DNA of 64,000 nucleotides from Poecilobothrus nobilitatus (Eukaryota; Arthropoda; Insecta; Diptera; Dolichopodidae), in the NCBI GenBank assembly GCA_947095535.1, contig OX352774.1, positions 236,617,825 to 236,681,824 of the forward strand, written 5' to 3'. This document shows, in pieces, positions 39,297 to 54,024 of this stretch; within the stretch, counting starts at the first letter, position 1; every line of letters begins with the position of its first letter. The position numbers were made by a program, and so were the translations under genes. A model generated the notes under the pieces. The model worked only from the letters and a program-made list of their open reading frames with translations. It had not been told where the DNA came from and did not search any database.

Positions 39297-40228
39297 TATA
39301 ACAGATTTATTTATTAAATTTGTTTTTTCTTTTAAAATATTTAATTTTCTTTTTTTTTTTTCTATTTTTCTTGTTTTTATTTTTATTTTTATTATTATTA
39401 TTATTATTATTTTTATTCTAATACATACATATATGTATATTAAAAAAAAACTAACTATATGTATATATATGTATCTTAAGATATTTGGAGAAATTTAAAA
39501 AAAAAAAAAAAAGCAAAAAAAAATATATTATTTGATATGATGGGGCACCCACACTTTACCGGAATTTAAAAATTTATTTTTTTTTGTTATTATCAAAAAT
39601 TTTTAAATTTTATTTTTTTTTGTATTATTTTTTTCTTTTATATTTACTTTATATATTTTTTAAAATAATTTTTATGTCAACTAAATGATGGATAGATTTT
39701 GTATTTAAAATACAAGAAGATGGAATATATATAATATATGTAGGTATTATATTTTTTTTTTTTAAAAAACGCTTAACAAAAAAAAAAAAACGTCTCTGTC
39801 CACTTCTTCTGATTTATTGAAATTTTAACAAGTTTTTTTTTTTTTTTTATATTATTTTATAAATTTTTCATGATTATTTTTTAATAGTTATACTATTGTT
39901 ATTGTTATTTTTGTTTTTTTTTTTTTTAATTTTAATAATTTTAATATAATTTAATTTTGTTTTATTTTTGGGGTTTAAATTTTGAATAAATCATAAAAAT
40001 TTTTTTTTTTTTATGACTTTTTATTCAAAAATAATTGTTATTATTATTAATTTTAGATTTTTATTTTTATTTTATATATACTTATGTATATTTTAAGATT
40101 TAAATAAAATATAATTAGATTTTAAATTAATAATTTAAAAAATTAAAGTGTAATTTAATATAGTACCTATATATATAATAGTATAGTAAAAATAAAAACG
40201 AACAAGACTGAACTGGGGCTTTGTTTGC

Positions 40229-40265
<37 letters not shown>

Positions 40266-43200
40266 AAATGATAATAATTAATTAATATTAATAATAAATT
40301 AATCACAGTAATTATATAATATATAAAATTAATAATAATTTATTAATAATTAATTTAATAATTTAGAATTAGTAATTAAAAATGAAGTGTTAAATGAAAT
40401 TAATATATGTAAAAGTTTTTTTTTATTTTATTTATTTATTTTTATTTAATTTATTTATTTTTTTTATTTATATATTATGTATTCTTCTTTTATGAAATTA
40501 ATAACTGGGTTTCATATATTGTTTTTTATATATATTAATTTTAAATTTTCATAAGTTTGATAATTTTTTACATATATATATATGTATATTAAATGTGTAA
40601 TAAATTACTTTTATTTTTTAAATTTAAATATTAATTAAAAATTGTTTTTTTTTTTTTTTTAATTCTCTTTATATTATATAAATTGTATACATTTTTGCTT
40701 TTTTTTTTGTTGTAGGTATAGGTATCTTATAACTCGTATATATTAAAATTTTGTAAGTTTTTTTTTTTTTGTTGTATTTTTTTTTTTTGTTGAATTTCGT
40801 ATACAAATATATTTTTAATTATAGGTATTATAATTTTAAATAAGTGTTAAATTTTTTTTTGTATTAATTTTTTAGTATACATTAGGTAGTTTAAGTTTCA
40901 AGTTACTCGTATATTCTTGTTTTTATTAATTATTTCTCACATGTTTTTAATTTTTTATTTATTTGTTTTGTTTTTTTATTATTGTTATTGTGAGTGAAAT
41001 TCTTCTTTTGTGTGTTTTTTTTTTAAAATATTAAATAGTTTTAATTGTTTTTAAATTTTTATTTTTTTTTTTTTATAATTTTTAACTATTTATTGGGCAT
41101 CTTTATATTATATATTATGTATTTTCTTTTATTTGTTAATACATATAAATGAATAATTTCAATATTTGACTAGATTTGTTGTAATTATTTTGTATTATTT
41201 TTTTTTTTTTTCAAATTCCAATTCAAATTTTATCATAATTTATTTAAGTTTTAATTTCTAAAAAAAAAAAAAAATCTAAAGAATAGTTATGGAAATTTTT
41301 CTTCAATTTTTTTTTTATTTTTGAATAAAAAATTAATTATTTTAAAAATAAAAGATTTTGGCACGTTTCTTTTTTTTGAAATTATTAAATTTATTTAATT
41401 TTGGTCTTAATTTTTAAAATTAGTATGTGTGTGCGTACTTAAAACGTATATTGATTGTGTATAATGAAAATTGATTGATAAAATTTGAAAAATTTTCTTA
41501 TTAAATTGCACTTAATTTTCAAATTAAAAAAAAATTTTTTTTTTTTTTTTGTTCAACTGTAAACTTAAAATAAGTTATAATTCTGATGTGAATAAAATAA
41601 TAATTTAATTAAATTCTAATAAACCTTTTTAGTTTTTTATTTTTTTATTTTTGGTTTCTTTTATTATTATTATTTATTTTGTATTTATTTAAAATAAAAA
41701 TATAATAATGATATTATTAATAATTAATAATAAAATAAAAACTAATAATTGATTCCGTTTTATTGTATTTATATTAATATTATATTATTATTATTTTATT
41801 ATTTTTTTTTTTTTGTCATACACTACACTTTAATAATTTTTAATATTTTGCTTCATTTGATATTTTATTTTTATTTATTTTTTATTAATATGATTTCAAA
41901 ATATAATATATTTATCAATCATTCATTATACACTTCTTATATTTCATTATTTTATTTCTTCATATATTATATTATGTATATATATATATATATATATATA
42001 TTATTGCTCTTTATTTTTTTTTTTTATTATTATTAGTATTCTATCTATCAATATTAATAATAATAACCGAAATATATACTTTAATATTCAATTCAATTTT
42101 TGTGTTGTTGTTGTTGTATTTATAGATATATATATTTTTTTTCTTATTATTATAATATTTATTTTGTTCTTTTATTATTATTGTAATGATTTGTAATAAT
42201 AACTTCAAAAATGATTTGATTTGACGGACAACAAAATTTCATTTCCCGTAACATGATTACTAACAAACGGCCTGTCGTTGACTGAAAAAATCTTTTTTGA
42301 CACTGACAATTCTGACTGTCGCTGTGTTGTGTATTGTGTATTATTATTTTTGCTGTATTATTTTACTATATTATATTATATGTACTCTCTATATATCGTA
42401 TATATACACAATATATTATTATTTTATATCTACAGATTGTTTTTTTTTTTTTTTATTTTCTTTTTTATTATTTTTTACATTCATATATGAATTTTTGTAT
42501 ATTTATTTGTTATACATATATATATTAATACATATTATAATATATGTGTGTTAGATTATTATTATTTTTTTTTTGTTTTGTCATGTTTTATGTTTTTCTT
42601 CTGCTTCTTCTTCTACAACATTTCAATATATTATTATTATTTTTCATTTTTCTGAATGTATATTTTTATCTTTTTGCTGTTATTCTGTTAATCTGGTTCT
42701 CATTGTTTTGTTTTGTTATTACATACAAATAGTACACATACATTTTTTGTATACAAAAAATATGTCTATGGATACAACAAACTCTTGAGATATTTAAAAA
42801 TATATATCGAAAAAGTAAAAAAAAAAAAAAAGAGTGATGTGTAGAAAAAGAGTAGTTAGTGTAAAATAAAATAAAAATAAAATAAAAATAAAAAATGTTA
42901 AATATAACATTTGATAATAAATGCATATAATATGGTATAAATATGAAAAAAAAAAAACCGAAAAAAAAACCATAATGAAAAAGAAATTTAACGATGAGAA
43001 CATATCAAAAAATTTTCCAGTTAAAGAGTATTGAATAGAAGAGGATAAATTTTAAAATATAAATATAGTATAAAAATACATGTTATATATAACAAAACAA
43101 AAATATATTCTCAACTCAATGATGACTGATTAGAATTATAGAAACAAAATAGAAAAACAACAATCAGATAATGTGTACTAATAAACAATATATGCATATC

Positions 43201-46200
43201 ATAATGTTATACAAAAATATAATATATATGTAGAAGAAAAATAAAACAAGTAATGGAAAAATTAAAATTTTTGAGAATATAAGAATGAAATGAAATTAAA
43301 AAAAAAAAAAATAGATAGATATATAGAAAAAAAATACAAATAGTGGTAATAGTAGTTGTAGAAGTAGAATATTAGTTATTACTTATTATTATAGTTGTTT
43401 TTGTTGTTATTCGATATTGTGACTTTTGTGAGCACAAAAAAAAAAAACAGAATAGTAAAACCAAATAATAATAACGAAAAAATCATTTATTCTCTTTAGT
43501 TAATATATAAATTCCTAATACATTTACATTTAAAAATTCTACTCAATTTTGACAGTATACAATCTCTATCTATCCATTGTCATTCAATATTAATTTTTCC
43601 TGAAGAGTTTTTCTTTATTATTTTTTTGTTGTTTTTTGCTTTAATATTTTATTTAGTATTTTTATACTTATTTGTATATATTTTATTTTATGTTCTGTAC
43701 TGTTCTTTTCTACTTGTATATAATATAAGAATTTATCCTCGTACATTTGATTTTTATTCTACAAAAAAAAAAAACCAAAACATGAACAATTTTGTTGAAA
43801 ATACAACAAAATAACAGAAAAATAAAAAAACATATATGGAAAAAAGAAATATAAGATAAAAAACAAACAAAATAATATAATAACAGAAAATTTTAATTTG
43901 TAAATGTATTGCACGGTATAAAATATATAAATTCTATATAAATATAGAAAAATATAGAAAAAATGTTATAACAACAACATTTCTGATCAATCATTAAACA
44001 AAATCAAAAATAGAGAATAATAAAAGACAAAAAAAAAAAAGGAAAATAGGAATAATAGTGGTAATAGTATAGCAATTGTAGCAACAATAGTAAAATAAAA
44101 AAAATAAACATGTGAATTATTTTTCCGTTTTTTATAACACGCAGTTTTTTTTTTGTTTTTTTTTTTTGAGTTGAGAAAACAACAGTAACACCAACAACAA
44201 CAATAGAAAAAATGAACAACAAAATATAAAATAGTGAAAAATACACAAAAAAATTTATAAAAATTGCAAATGCATATAAATAGGTATATTGTAAAATATA
44301 CATATTATTTTGTATCAGTGTTAGAAAATATAATAATATAAAAATACAATGTAATAGTTATATTTTATACACTGTATAATGAATAGAAAAGAATATTTAT
44401 ATAATATAGAAAAATAATTTAAAATAATAACAAACGAAAACATTCTGTTTGAGAAATACAAAAGTAAAATACAAAATATATTTTTTTGATAGAAACTTAT
44501 ACTTTGTTGTTCTTATTGTTGTGTGTTGTTGTTGTTGTTGCTGTTAAAATTCTGATATGATTCTGATTGACGAGTCAAAAGAAGAAGAAATTGATTTAAA
44601 AATTTTCTCTTCTTTTCCTTATTCTGTTGTTGTTTAAATTTTTTTTTTTGTACAGATTTTTGTTTTTTTGTTTTGTACGCTAAGAAATTAGACGATGATA
44701 TCTTTGAATGTGTGTTATGTCGATTGTCGTTATGTAAATGAAACGAAGAGGTTGGCGATTTAAATTTTTTTATGTTTTTGTTTTTGAATTTTTTTTTTTG
44801 AATGTTAACAGTGTGACGAAGATGAGTTGATAATAGTGTTGATAGTATTGGTTAGTATTAAAAATTGGATTGATTGAAATGTTAAGAATGATGAAGAAAA
44901 TGTTGTGTTTTTTTTGTATCGTTGTATAAAAATAAAATGTAATTTTCTTATTTCACCCATTTATTTGTCCCATGGGTACATTTTTTTTTTCTTTTTGAAA
45001 AAAGATGTCTTTTAAAATTTTTCGTTGAATTTTATTATAAGGAATGAAAAGTAGCGCCGGTAAATATGTTTTTAATTTATTAAATTAGTTTGTAAAATTT
45101 TTTAATTAGAAATTAAATAAGTAAATGATAGATATTTTAATTTTAGTTTTTTTTTTAAGTTCTCCTAAAGTTTTAATTAATTAAATTAGATTGAAAAATA
45201 TGACTTCAACATATTATTGATTCAAAAATATTGTCTTATGGCCAATCTATATTTGAAAACAAAGATTATTTTAAAAAAATTAGTATAAAATATCAAAATG
45301 AAAGTTAAAGAGATCATTTTGGCTCAGCTTCTACTCAAATAATTCCATTAAATTTCAACGGAAAATTTAATTTATTATTTTATAACCATTATCTGAAAAT
45401 AGTGCCTATTCTAAAAGTAAACAATATAAAAATAAAGGGAAGGAGTTGCCTAAAAATGTATTTTAATCCCATAGTCCCATAATTTAATATTTCTTTCTAA
45501 TTCGAGAAAGCTATGCTTTGTACCTATATATACCTAACTTTAAAACCATTTTGAAAAATTCTAAAATTCTTTAAAAAATATTTTAAAAAATTTATAGAAA
45601 TTAAAGAAAATTCTTTTAAATAAAGACAAAAAACACTTTTTTTTTTATAGTAGTATGAATGTATGAACCCGGAAAACATTAAAACACCTGTTAGCACCTA
45701 CTAAAGGAAAAACCACATGAAAATTTCTTAGAATATTGCATTTTTATGGGTTTTTTTTTAATGGTATTTTATGCAAAAAAAAAACATTGTTTGTTTTTTT
45801 TTTTTGTTATTATTACAATTAAATGCCTATTTTGCATATAAAATATTTCATACGAGCATTTGTATGCATGAAGTGTGTGCGTGTGTACGTATATAACACA
45901 TAATATAGATATAGATATAAAATTTTATTGCAATGAATAAAATAAAATGAATAAAATTCCCATAAAATTATAACATTATGTATGTACATATATGTATATA
46001 TAATATTATGTATATATACTGGTATATCTATATTATGTAAATATATATTTTCAATAAAATTTTTTTTTCATATAAATATGGTATATAATGTATATAAGTA
46101 ATAAGTATATAATGTAATGTAATACCATATGTATATGTATATAAGAAAATGAGTATGGAGAATAAAAATGAAATGTCTAGACGAAACGTGCTCAACACAA

Positions 46201-49000
46201 AATATTTTTCTCCGTTTTTAAAACAATTTTTCTTTTTTTGTTATTAAAAATTTTCTTCTTTAATCCATTTTCAATTTTCTTTTCTTGTTTTTGTTTTTAT
46301 CATTATTATTAAAATCTTTACAGCAAAAAATAAAAAAAAACAAAAAAACGAACAACAATAAACAAATTTTCTTTGCACAACTCTTTATAAGTGGAAATCT
46401 TACCAGTTAATACACACATACATACTCTGTACTCTGTAGATATAAAAATAAAACCAAAAAATTTTCAACCAATATTATGTACTCTTTTTTTTTACAAATA
46501 AGTTTTCTCACGTTCTCTCCTCTTTTTTTTTTTTCTACATTTTCTCAATAATTTCAAATAACTTACATATACATTTTTAATAATATAAAAGATTGTATTG
46601 TGTAAAGTAAAACTAAATGTCAAAAAAATTCAAGTTAGAAAAACCTGTTCAAAACTAAACACACACAATCAAACATTCTTAAATATCAAAATAAAATTTA
46701 TGACATTTTAAAAACAAACCCACTCCATTTGAATCAAACCCTGCATTAGTGGTATTGTCTAAACAGTTGTTGTTTTAAAAAAAAAATATGTATATTGTAT
46801 ATTATACTCCCAAGACCCAATGAATAAAACAGTCAAACAGTCCATGTGTTTTTCTAAGAAAAAAAACTGTAAAACAATCAGTCACATGGTTTTAATTTAA
46901 ATGTATTGAAATATATTTAAATGTATTATAGGAAATTTATAAGTATTTGTGTTAATTTTCTGAGTTTTATAATGGATAATAAAAATAAAAAATTTTAAAT
47001 GAGTTCTGTTTGTCAGGTTCCTCGTTTCAGTTTTTAATTTTAATTAAGAGTTATTTCATTTAGTAAATTTTAAGAGATGATTTTATAATTCAAACAAAGA
47101 GAAGAGATACAAAATTTTATTTAAAATCATGAGACGTGAGTGTATGATTAAAAAAGTCAAATCTCAGCTCACTACTCTACTTCAGTCTTGTCTCAGTACA
47201 GAAATGTTACTTTTTTATACAAAACGTATGAGAAATAAATATACCTTAAGAGAATTGCTTAAAAAAAATGTGCATTAAAATTAAAAGGGTTAACATTTAT
47301 GCATTGTTTGTATTGAATGTATGTGCGGCATGAATATCGTATTAAAATTAAAAACAAATATTTAAAAGAGAAAGAAAAATATGAGAGTGGAATTTATGAT
47401 ACATATTATAATCAAAGAGATTTATTAATTCAAAACCATTGAAAAATTCAGAACAAGATTATTACCAAGACAAAAGGACTGTCAGAGTTCAGACTTCATC
47501 TGCTTTTAAATTCTCATTATATCTTAGTTTCATTTTCATTTCGTTTCGTTTCATCAATAATAAATTATAATATGAATATCTAATCTAATCTGAAAACTTC
47601 AATTAAAAAAAAGAGAATTTTTTTTTAAATTATTGTAAATGAATCTCTTAAAACATTTTTTTCTCGTTATTGTAACGGGGAAAAAATTTCAGTTTATGAG
47701 ATATTAAAAAAAAACCAAAACATACATAAAAAAAAAAAAAACAAAACAATGAATATTCAAAAAATTGTGCAACAAATATATGCTATATATAAAATACACT
47801 ACATTTATAACAGGTATATTGTATTTGTATGGATGTACTTAGATATTTTAAACACAAAATGAAAACAGAAGCAAAAAAAAAAAAAAACACACCATAAAAT
47901 AAATTTTACTGAACAAACTGTTCAGAATAATTTTTGCTTCTGTTATTGCCGGCGGCATTTCTTAAATTTCCAAAAAACAAAAAAAAAATAAAACAAGAAA
48001 AATTTAATAAATGAAAAAAAAAAAAAAAAAATTATTTTTGAAAATTGAAAAGTCGTGATGAAATTTGGTTTCTTTTTAGTGAAATTTAAATTTTCGAGCG
48101 TTTGATTGATGTAATTTAGGGCATATTCAGTAAAGCTGAGATAAATTTGAAAAAATTTTTGTGACTTTAAAAAAAAATTTATAAGGCAGTGATTTTTCAA
48201 ATTGTTGTAAAAATAAAAAAAAATACAATTGTAATAAAATAAACTATTTTATGTTGTTAAAATAATGTTCATTTATTTCGATATTTTTTTTTTCTTTGAC
48301 TTGTAAGACGTTTTTTTTTTTTATAGTTAGAAAATTAATTTTGAAGTTTCAAAAAAAGATTGAAATTGTTAACAGTATTCAACAGTGTTAGAAATTTAGT
48401 TTCCAAATATATTTTTTCAGTTTTTTATTGCGGTTTTTTTAAAGTTGGTTCAAAGTTTTTTTTTTTTTTAGATAAATCTTGTATTTGTATCTGATTAATT
48501 AATTAAAAGAGAAAAAAATCTGTTTGTTAAAAGAAAAAATATACGAAGGTATTAAAAATGGAATAAAAGTGAAAAATGAAATCAAAAAAGATCAAATATT
48601 CTCTAAATGTACGAATTTGTTATGCAATTATTTTTAGCGTAGGAATAACGGTAAATTAACGAAACTGTTGTCAAAATTGCTCATTAGTTTAAAAGTTATT
48701 TAAATTGTTACAAATTGTAACTAAAACTTCTCCATTTTTTAAAGGTTCAACTAATAGTGGCGTACAAGTAATACTTCCTATCTTTCTTTTTTGTCACTTC
48801 AAATGATATTTGCATTTTCACATGCATGATCCGATCAACTAAATTTTAATAAAAAAATGAAAAAAAAAAGAAATTTAAGATGCGAGGAAATATATTAATT
48901 TGATATTTTTCATATTTTTGTACTTATATCTGTTATTATTTTGTGTGGGGAAAATGGGGAAAACTTTTTATAAATATTTTTTACATAAAAATAAAAATAT
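39297..49000. other. 5' flank of tio/tsh: presumed 5' UTR/promoter and upstream DNA, no gene seen
   Basis: The start site cannot be picked by eye because TATA-like strings are everywhere. Segments with more complex sequence, better candidates for leader or promoter, are 42200-42330 and 44510-44900. The latter reads as a CAA-repeat stretch on the minus strand (44518-44545), as is common in long insect 5' leaders. The rest is homopolymer and (AT)n sequence, including 40231-40263 and 41977-42001. Short open frames are Phe/Ile/Tyr-rich simple sequence. Confidence 0.5.
40231..40263. repeat. (AT)n microsatellite upstream of exon 1
   Basis: About 16 uninterrupted AT units, among the longest in the window. 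Confidence 0.9.
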
Positions 49001-49004
49001 TTCA

Positions 49005-49135
49005 TTTTTTCTTACGAGAGACGGTGAAAAACATCGAAAGTCACTCAAAGGAACTGCACGAGGTTCCTTTGGGTAGTGTTGAACTTTAACCAACCATCTT
49101 TTATAAAATTATTAAAACTCCGGTTCAAATGTGTA
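49005..49135 (-). mobile_element. A-tailed retroposon 3' end, family C copy 1
   Basis: On the minus strand: GGTTGGTTAAAGTTCAACAC, TACCCA, then GTGACTTTCGATGTTTTTCA, then CTCTCGTAAGAAAAAA. The same order appears at 52521-52691, including the 3' CTCGTAA plus A tail. Confidence 0.65.
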
Positions 49136-51530
49136 TTAAATCAAGAAACAGATTGTTGCGTACCTATTCTGAAAGGCAAACATTAAGTATTAAAGATAGT
49201 TTTGAACCAACTTTAGAAAGATTAAAATGTGTGGTTTATATTTTTCACTATTTTCAAACACCATAATTAGATTTTCATTAAACTAGCATGGGGGATTTTT
49301 AAATATAGCCTTAAGTATTTATTGCTAAGGGACATAAGGGACATAAGTTGTATGATTGACAACTTTTTAATATATTTATAAAATTTCATTCTATTATTTA
49401 ACTATAATATTATCCTTCGTAAATATCCTTTTTTTCCAGTTTTTATTTTTATTGTAGTTTTTGTTTTTGTTTTTGTTTTTTTTTTATCGAGACAAGAAAA
49501 GAATATAAAGTCACTGTCTTCTTCCGGTTATTCGATTTTTTTTTTTCAGATTTTCTTGTATATAAGCATATAATGAAATATGTACGTTAATATGTTATTT
49601 ACAATAATAACACACTTGAACAATTATATATTATATATATAGGTTTGTTAAAATTGTTTAAAGATTATTTTAAAAGGATAACTAAATAGAAATTATTTTG
49701 TATTATATTTATTTAATAATAGAATACATAAATTATTTAAAAATTGAATTGATTTTTGATTTAAACAATTGATTCTATCTGAAAAATATGATTTGTAGAT
49801 TTTTTTACAGGACGAAAAATAAATTACTATCCAGAGTTGAAATTTGTATTCGTCACTTATTTTTATTTCATAAAATTAGAATTAATTTAATTTTTTTTTT
49901 TTATAACCTGTTACAATACTAACATTATTTCTGTTCAATACTAACATTATTTTGAAAAAAAAAAAAAAAAAAAAAAAAATAAAGAATAAATAACAGAATT
50001 ATCCTTTTTTATTTTCTTCATGTATATTATTGTCTTTTTTTTTTTTTACTTTTGGACTCTTACGAGCAGTAGAAGTATGTGGTAAGAAAATACTGTTATT
50101 TTTTTGTTTATTTTCTTTTGAAACTAAAAGAAAATCTGAAGTACTGTTAGTGAGAAAATTTTTTCATCCTTTTTTGCTGGTTTTGACTTTTTACTCTGAA
50201 TGAATGAGTGTTGGAATGTATCTATAGTTTCTATAAAATTCAATACGAAAAAAAAAAAATAACAAAAATTTGTATCTTCGTTGTTTTCTTGAAGATAGAG
50301 TAGAAAAAAAAGAAGGAAATTTTAATATTGTTATCCTTAGTCCTACTACTGTTCGTCATACTTATGTACAGATGTATTATTTTGTTTTTTTTTTTTTTTT
50401 TTTAAGATTAAGCATATCGTATCCTTTCCATTTAATAATCTTAAACTGAAGGATATATATTATAATACAACCATGTGTTTATATTACGAAATATATTATA
50501 TATTTATATACGACTACCTACATTATATTTCTGTACATAAATGTGTAGTTTGATATTAGGAAAATTTTGATGAAATCCAGTTTATAAGACGTATATTTGT
50601 TGCTGTTTAAAAGAAAGGAAAAAAAAAACAACCAGAAAAAAGGACTGATTTAAGAAAAAAAAAAAACGAAATTTTATAAGGTTTTTTTTTTGTTTTTTTT
50701 TTTTTTTCAAATTGTATTGATGTGTTGATGTGGCTGATTTTGATTGAAATTGAAGAGTTGCATGTGTATGCATGCATTCAATGTATGTATTCAAAAACGA
50801 ACTAATATATAATATATAGAAATAGAATAGAATCGTTATTTGTATATGAATATAAGATGATTTTCATGATAACTGAGTAAAAAAGAATGAAAAACTTTAA
50901 AATAAAAATACAAAAAAGAAAAAAAAAAGGACACAGAAAAACAAAATTTAACTTGATCTAAAGATATGTTGTTTTTTTTTTTATTTTAAATATTATTTAG
51001 GTTTTTTTTTTCGTTTTTTTATTTTTGTACAAGTATGTACAAAAAGTTAAAATAAAAAAGAAAAACTAGTGATTGCTTGAAAAAATATCGGAATTACATA
51101 AATGTGCGTAATGGTTTGATGCGCGAAAACGTAAACAAAGAAGATGATAAGTTTTTTCCTTCTAGATTTGTTCTTTTTTTTTTAACGGGAGGGGGTTGGA
51201 AATGTGGACGAAAAAAAAATAAAAGAAATGCAAAAAAAAAAAAAATAAATTAAATTATATAAATTCCGTTTAAAAAAAAATGTAGGTACAGCTATTATAT
51301 ATTAATTAAAATGAACATGGATTTGTTTCAATTCGCAAAATAAAATTTGATATATTTTATTTCAAAATTTATTTATTTATTTATGTATAGTACATTAGTT
51401 TTAAAAGGACAACGAATTACAGAAAAGTTTAAAATATTTTAAAAATATTAATTATGTTTAGTTTTTTTTATGAAAATAATAAATTGTTTAGCTACGAATC
51501 AGAGAACTTCTTAAAAAGTTTAATATATGG

Positions 51531-51731
51531 CTTATAGGTGGCTTAGTGGATAAGTAATAAAACTCGTTGCAAACATCGCGGAAGAGTGGATTCGAAACCC
51601 ACACACGCCGTAAGAAGAATTCCCGCATATAACTTTTACAGTTACACATGAATTGGAAAGGCTGTGTAATTTTATTATCGCATTTATGTTCCAGCAGAAT
51701 AAACTAAAAATAAAAATAAAAAGTAAATAAA
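51531..51731 (+). mobile_element. tRNA-derived SINE, copy 2 of family A
   Basis: An A box TGGCTTAGTGG (near 51538-51548) is followed by a B box-like GGATTCGAAACC (51588-51599), then GGAAAGGCTGTGTAATTT, CGCATTTATGTTCCAG, AGAATAAACT and an AAAAATAA tail. It is alignable with 10234-10405 over its length. The B box is better preserved here and the A box better preserved in the other copy. Confidence 0.8.
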
Positions 51732-52439
51732 ACTTAATGTTTTTCTTTTTATATGCACTTAATTGTAATGATCTTAATTGAAAATATACTATGGTGTTTA
51801 AATTTTTAGGATATCGTTTTTTAAAATTGATATAAAATTAATCTAAATATGTTATATAATAAAACTTAATTAAAGAGCATTCAATAAAAAAAAATCACTC
51901 AAATTGAAACTGAGCAACCAGAGTACAGATCAGAGTCAGACTAGTTTTACTTTTTAGATAGGTGCAATTGTGAATATTTAATATTCAAACATGCTAATAT
52001 TATTGTGAATAATTAACATACTTATATATATTTATATTTAATTATAAATAGACTTAACAACTTAATAGAAAAATTTCAAAATTCAAAAGTTTGCGTAAAA
52101 TTTAATTTTACCAATATAGAAAGTAAAAAATCAAAAATCTTCTGCATCGAATTAATTTATAAATGCTATCATAGGCAGTAAAAGCCACTCTTAATATTTG
52201 CCCTATTATTAAAAAAAAGGCTAAATTTAAATATATTTGTAAAATGTAATGAAATTTAAAAATTTAAAATGTAAGATAAAACAGTAAAATTTAATAAAAA
52301 AACCTTTATATGAGAACTTTCAGTACCGATTAAAAATTTTAAATTTTGTCATTATTTTCCAGATTTATAACTTTTATAAAAGTAGTTTTTTGTTAAGTGT
52401 TACAGTCAATCCTTTTCAACTTAAATCATCATTGTCTGT

Positions 52440-52691
52440 AAAGTGAGTATTTTTTTATCTACATCTCAATCGCCCCAAATTCTAATTATCAAAAACTCAA
52501 TTTGGCCAGCATCTTTCTCACAAACTATACATTATGTTACTATAGGGACCAATGCTAAAGTTTGGTTGTAATAGAGGTGGTTTTGGTTGGTTAAAGTTGA
52601 ACACTACCCAGAGTGTATCTCGTATAATTTGATTTTCAATCTTTTGGTGATTTTCTAATGTTTTCCACTGTCCCTCGTAAAAAAAAAAAAT
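52440..52691 (+). mobile_element. A-tailed retroposon 3' end, family C copy 2
   Basis: ACTCAATTTGGCCAGCATCT, then ACTATACATTATGTTACTAT, then GGTGGTTTTGGTTGGTTAAA, GTTGAACACTACCCA, then CCACTGTCCCTCGTAA and A10. The upstream half is shared with 60490-60690 and the downstream half with the inverted copy at 49005-49135. No coding potential visible. Confidence 0.7.
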
Positions 52692-53985
52692 TTATTTATG
52701 CTTAACAAAAATGGCAAGAAACATATTTGATGTGTTTGTAAGTTTTAAAGCTTTTTATTTTTAGAATTTAAACATTTGATTCCTTTCGATCTAGAAATTT
52801 TTATTTTAGATTATATTTAACGAACATTTCTTTTTAATATTAATTAAGAAGATATTTTTTATTTCCTTAAGTGTCTAACGATTTATTTTGTTTACAAGGA
52901 AGCTAATAATTTCCTATGTCAAGAAAATCTAAACACAGTTGATGTGGAAAATTTGTATTTACTGAATTTGCTTTCTTTCCAAAACTAATAGAGAGGAAAT
53001 TCCGGCAAAGATGCTATATTACATGATTTTAAAGTTCATAGTCCCTTATAGTTTAAACATATTATAGTTATTTTTAATGATATCTGTAAAATATGTTTAA
53101 ACAAAAAATATGCTGACTAAAAAAATATTTATTGGATAAAAATGGCAACTGTGTTTAAGAAGCCGATGCCTTATAGCAGAATTTTTTGGCATAGATATTT
53201 TTTACTGAAATTGAAAAGATATGTGATTATAGGAACACAAGGTACCAGTTAATTATGTTTTATAAGGAACTTTATTCGAACATATTTTTCGAAATAAACT
53301 TCTAGTTAATTAATTTAAATGATTTTAATACCTCAACTTGTTTAATATTTATATAAAATTAGTACATATAAAATTCATTAGAAGCTTTTTTGACTTTAAA
53401 ATATTATATACTTAGTACCTATATGTTTAATACTCTTCCTATACACTGATCAGTAATATTGTAATTTAAATAAATACATTTTTTTTTAGCACAGATTACT
53501 TTTTAAAAATAACTTCAAAATCATCCCATAACCCACCATTTATAAATAAGTACGGTACGTTTTTCACTTTTTTTTTTTTTATCGAATTTTATCTATTATT
53601 TAAATTATAACATTCGTATTCAAGATTCATTCGAAAGTAGTTTCAAGTTCTTCAAAAAAAAAAAAAAAAATTGTAATTTAAGGACATCCTATTTACAATC
53701 ATTTCTACTTGTTTTTTTTTTTTTTTTCTATTTATAAAGAAAAAAAAGTTCTAATATCAAAAATAAAAAAAATGAAATTTAAATCTAGTGTTTTCTTTCG
53801 TTGTTTTTTTGTTTTTTTTTTTGCAATATTTTGTTAAATTTTATGAGACAAACGCGATATTTAGGAATAAAATAATAAAAAAAAAAAAACAAAAGGAAAA
53901 CAACAAATTATATTTTTATAAGAAAATAGTCATCATGTGAAGAAGACAATAATAACAATAACAATTTCAAAATAATATTGCATGA

Positions 53986-54024
<39 letters not shown>

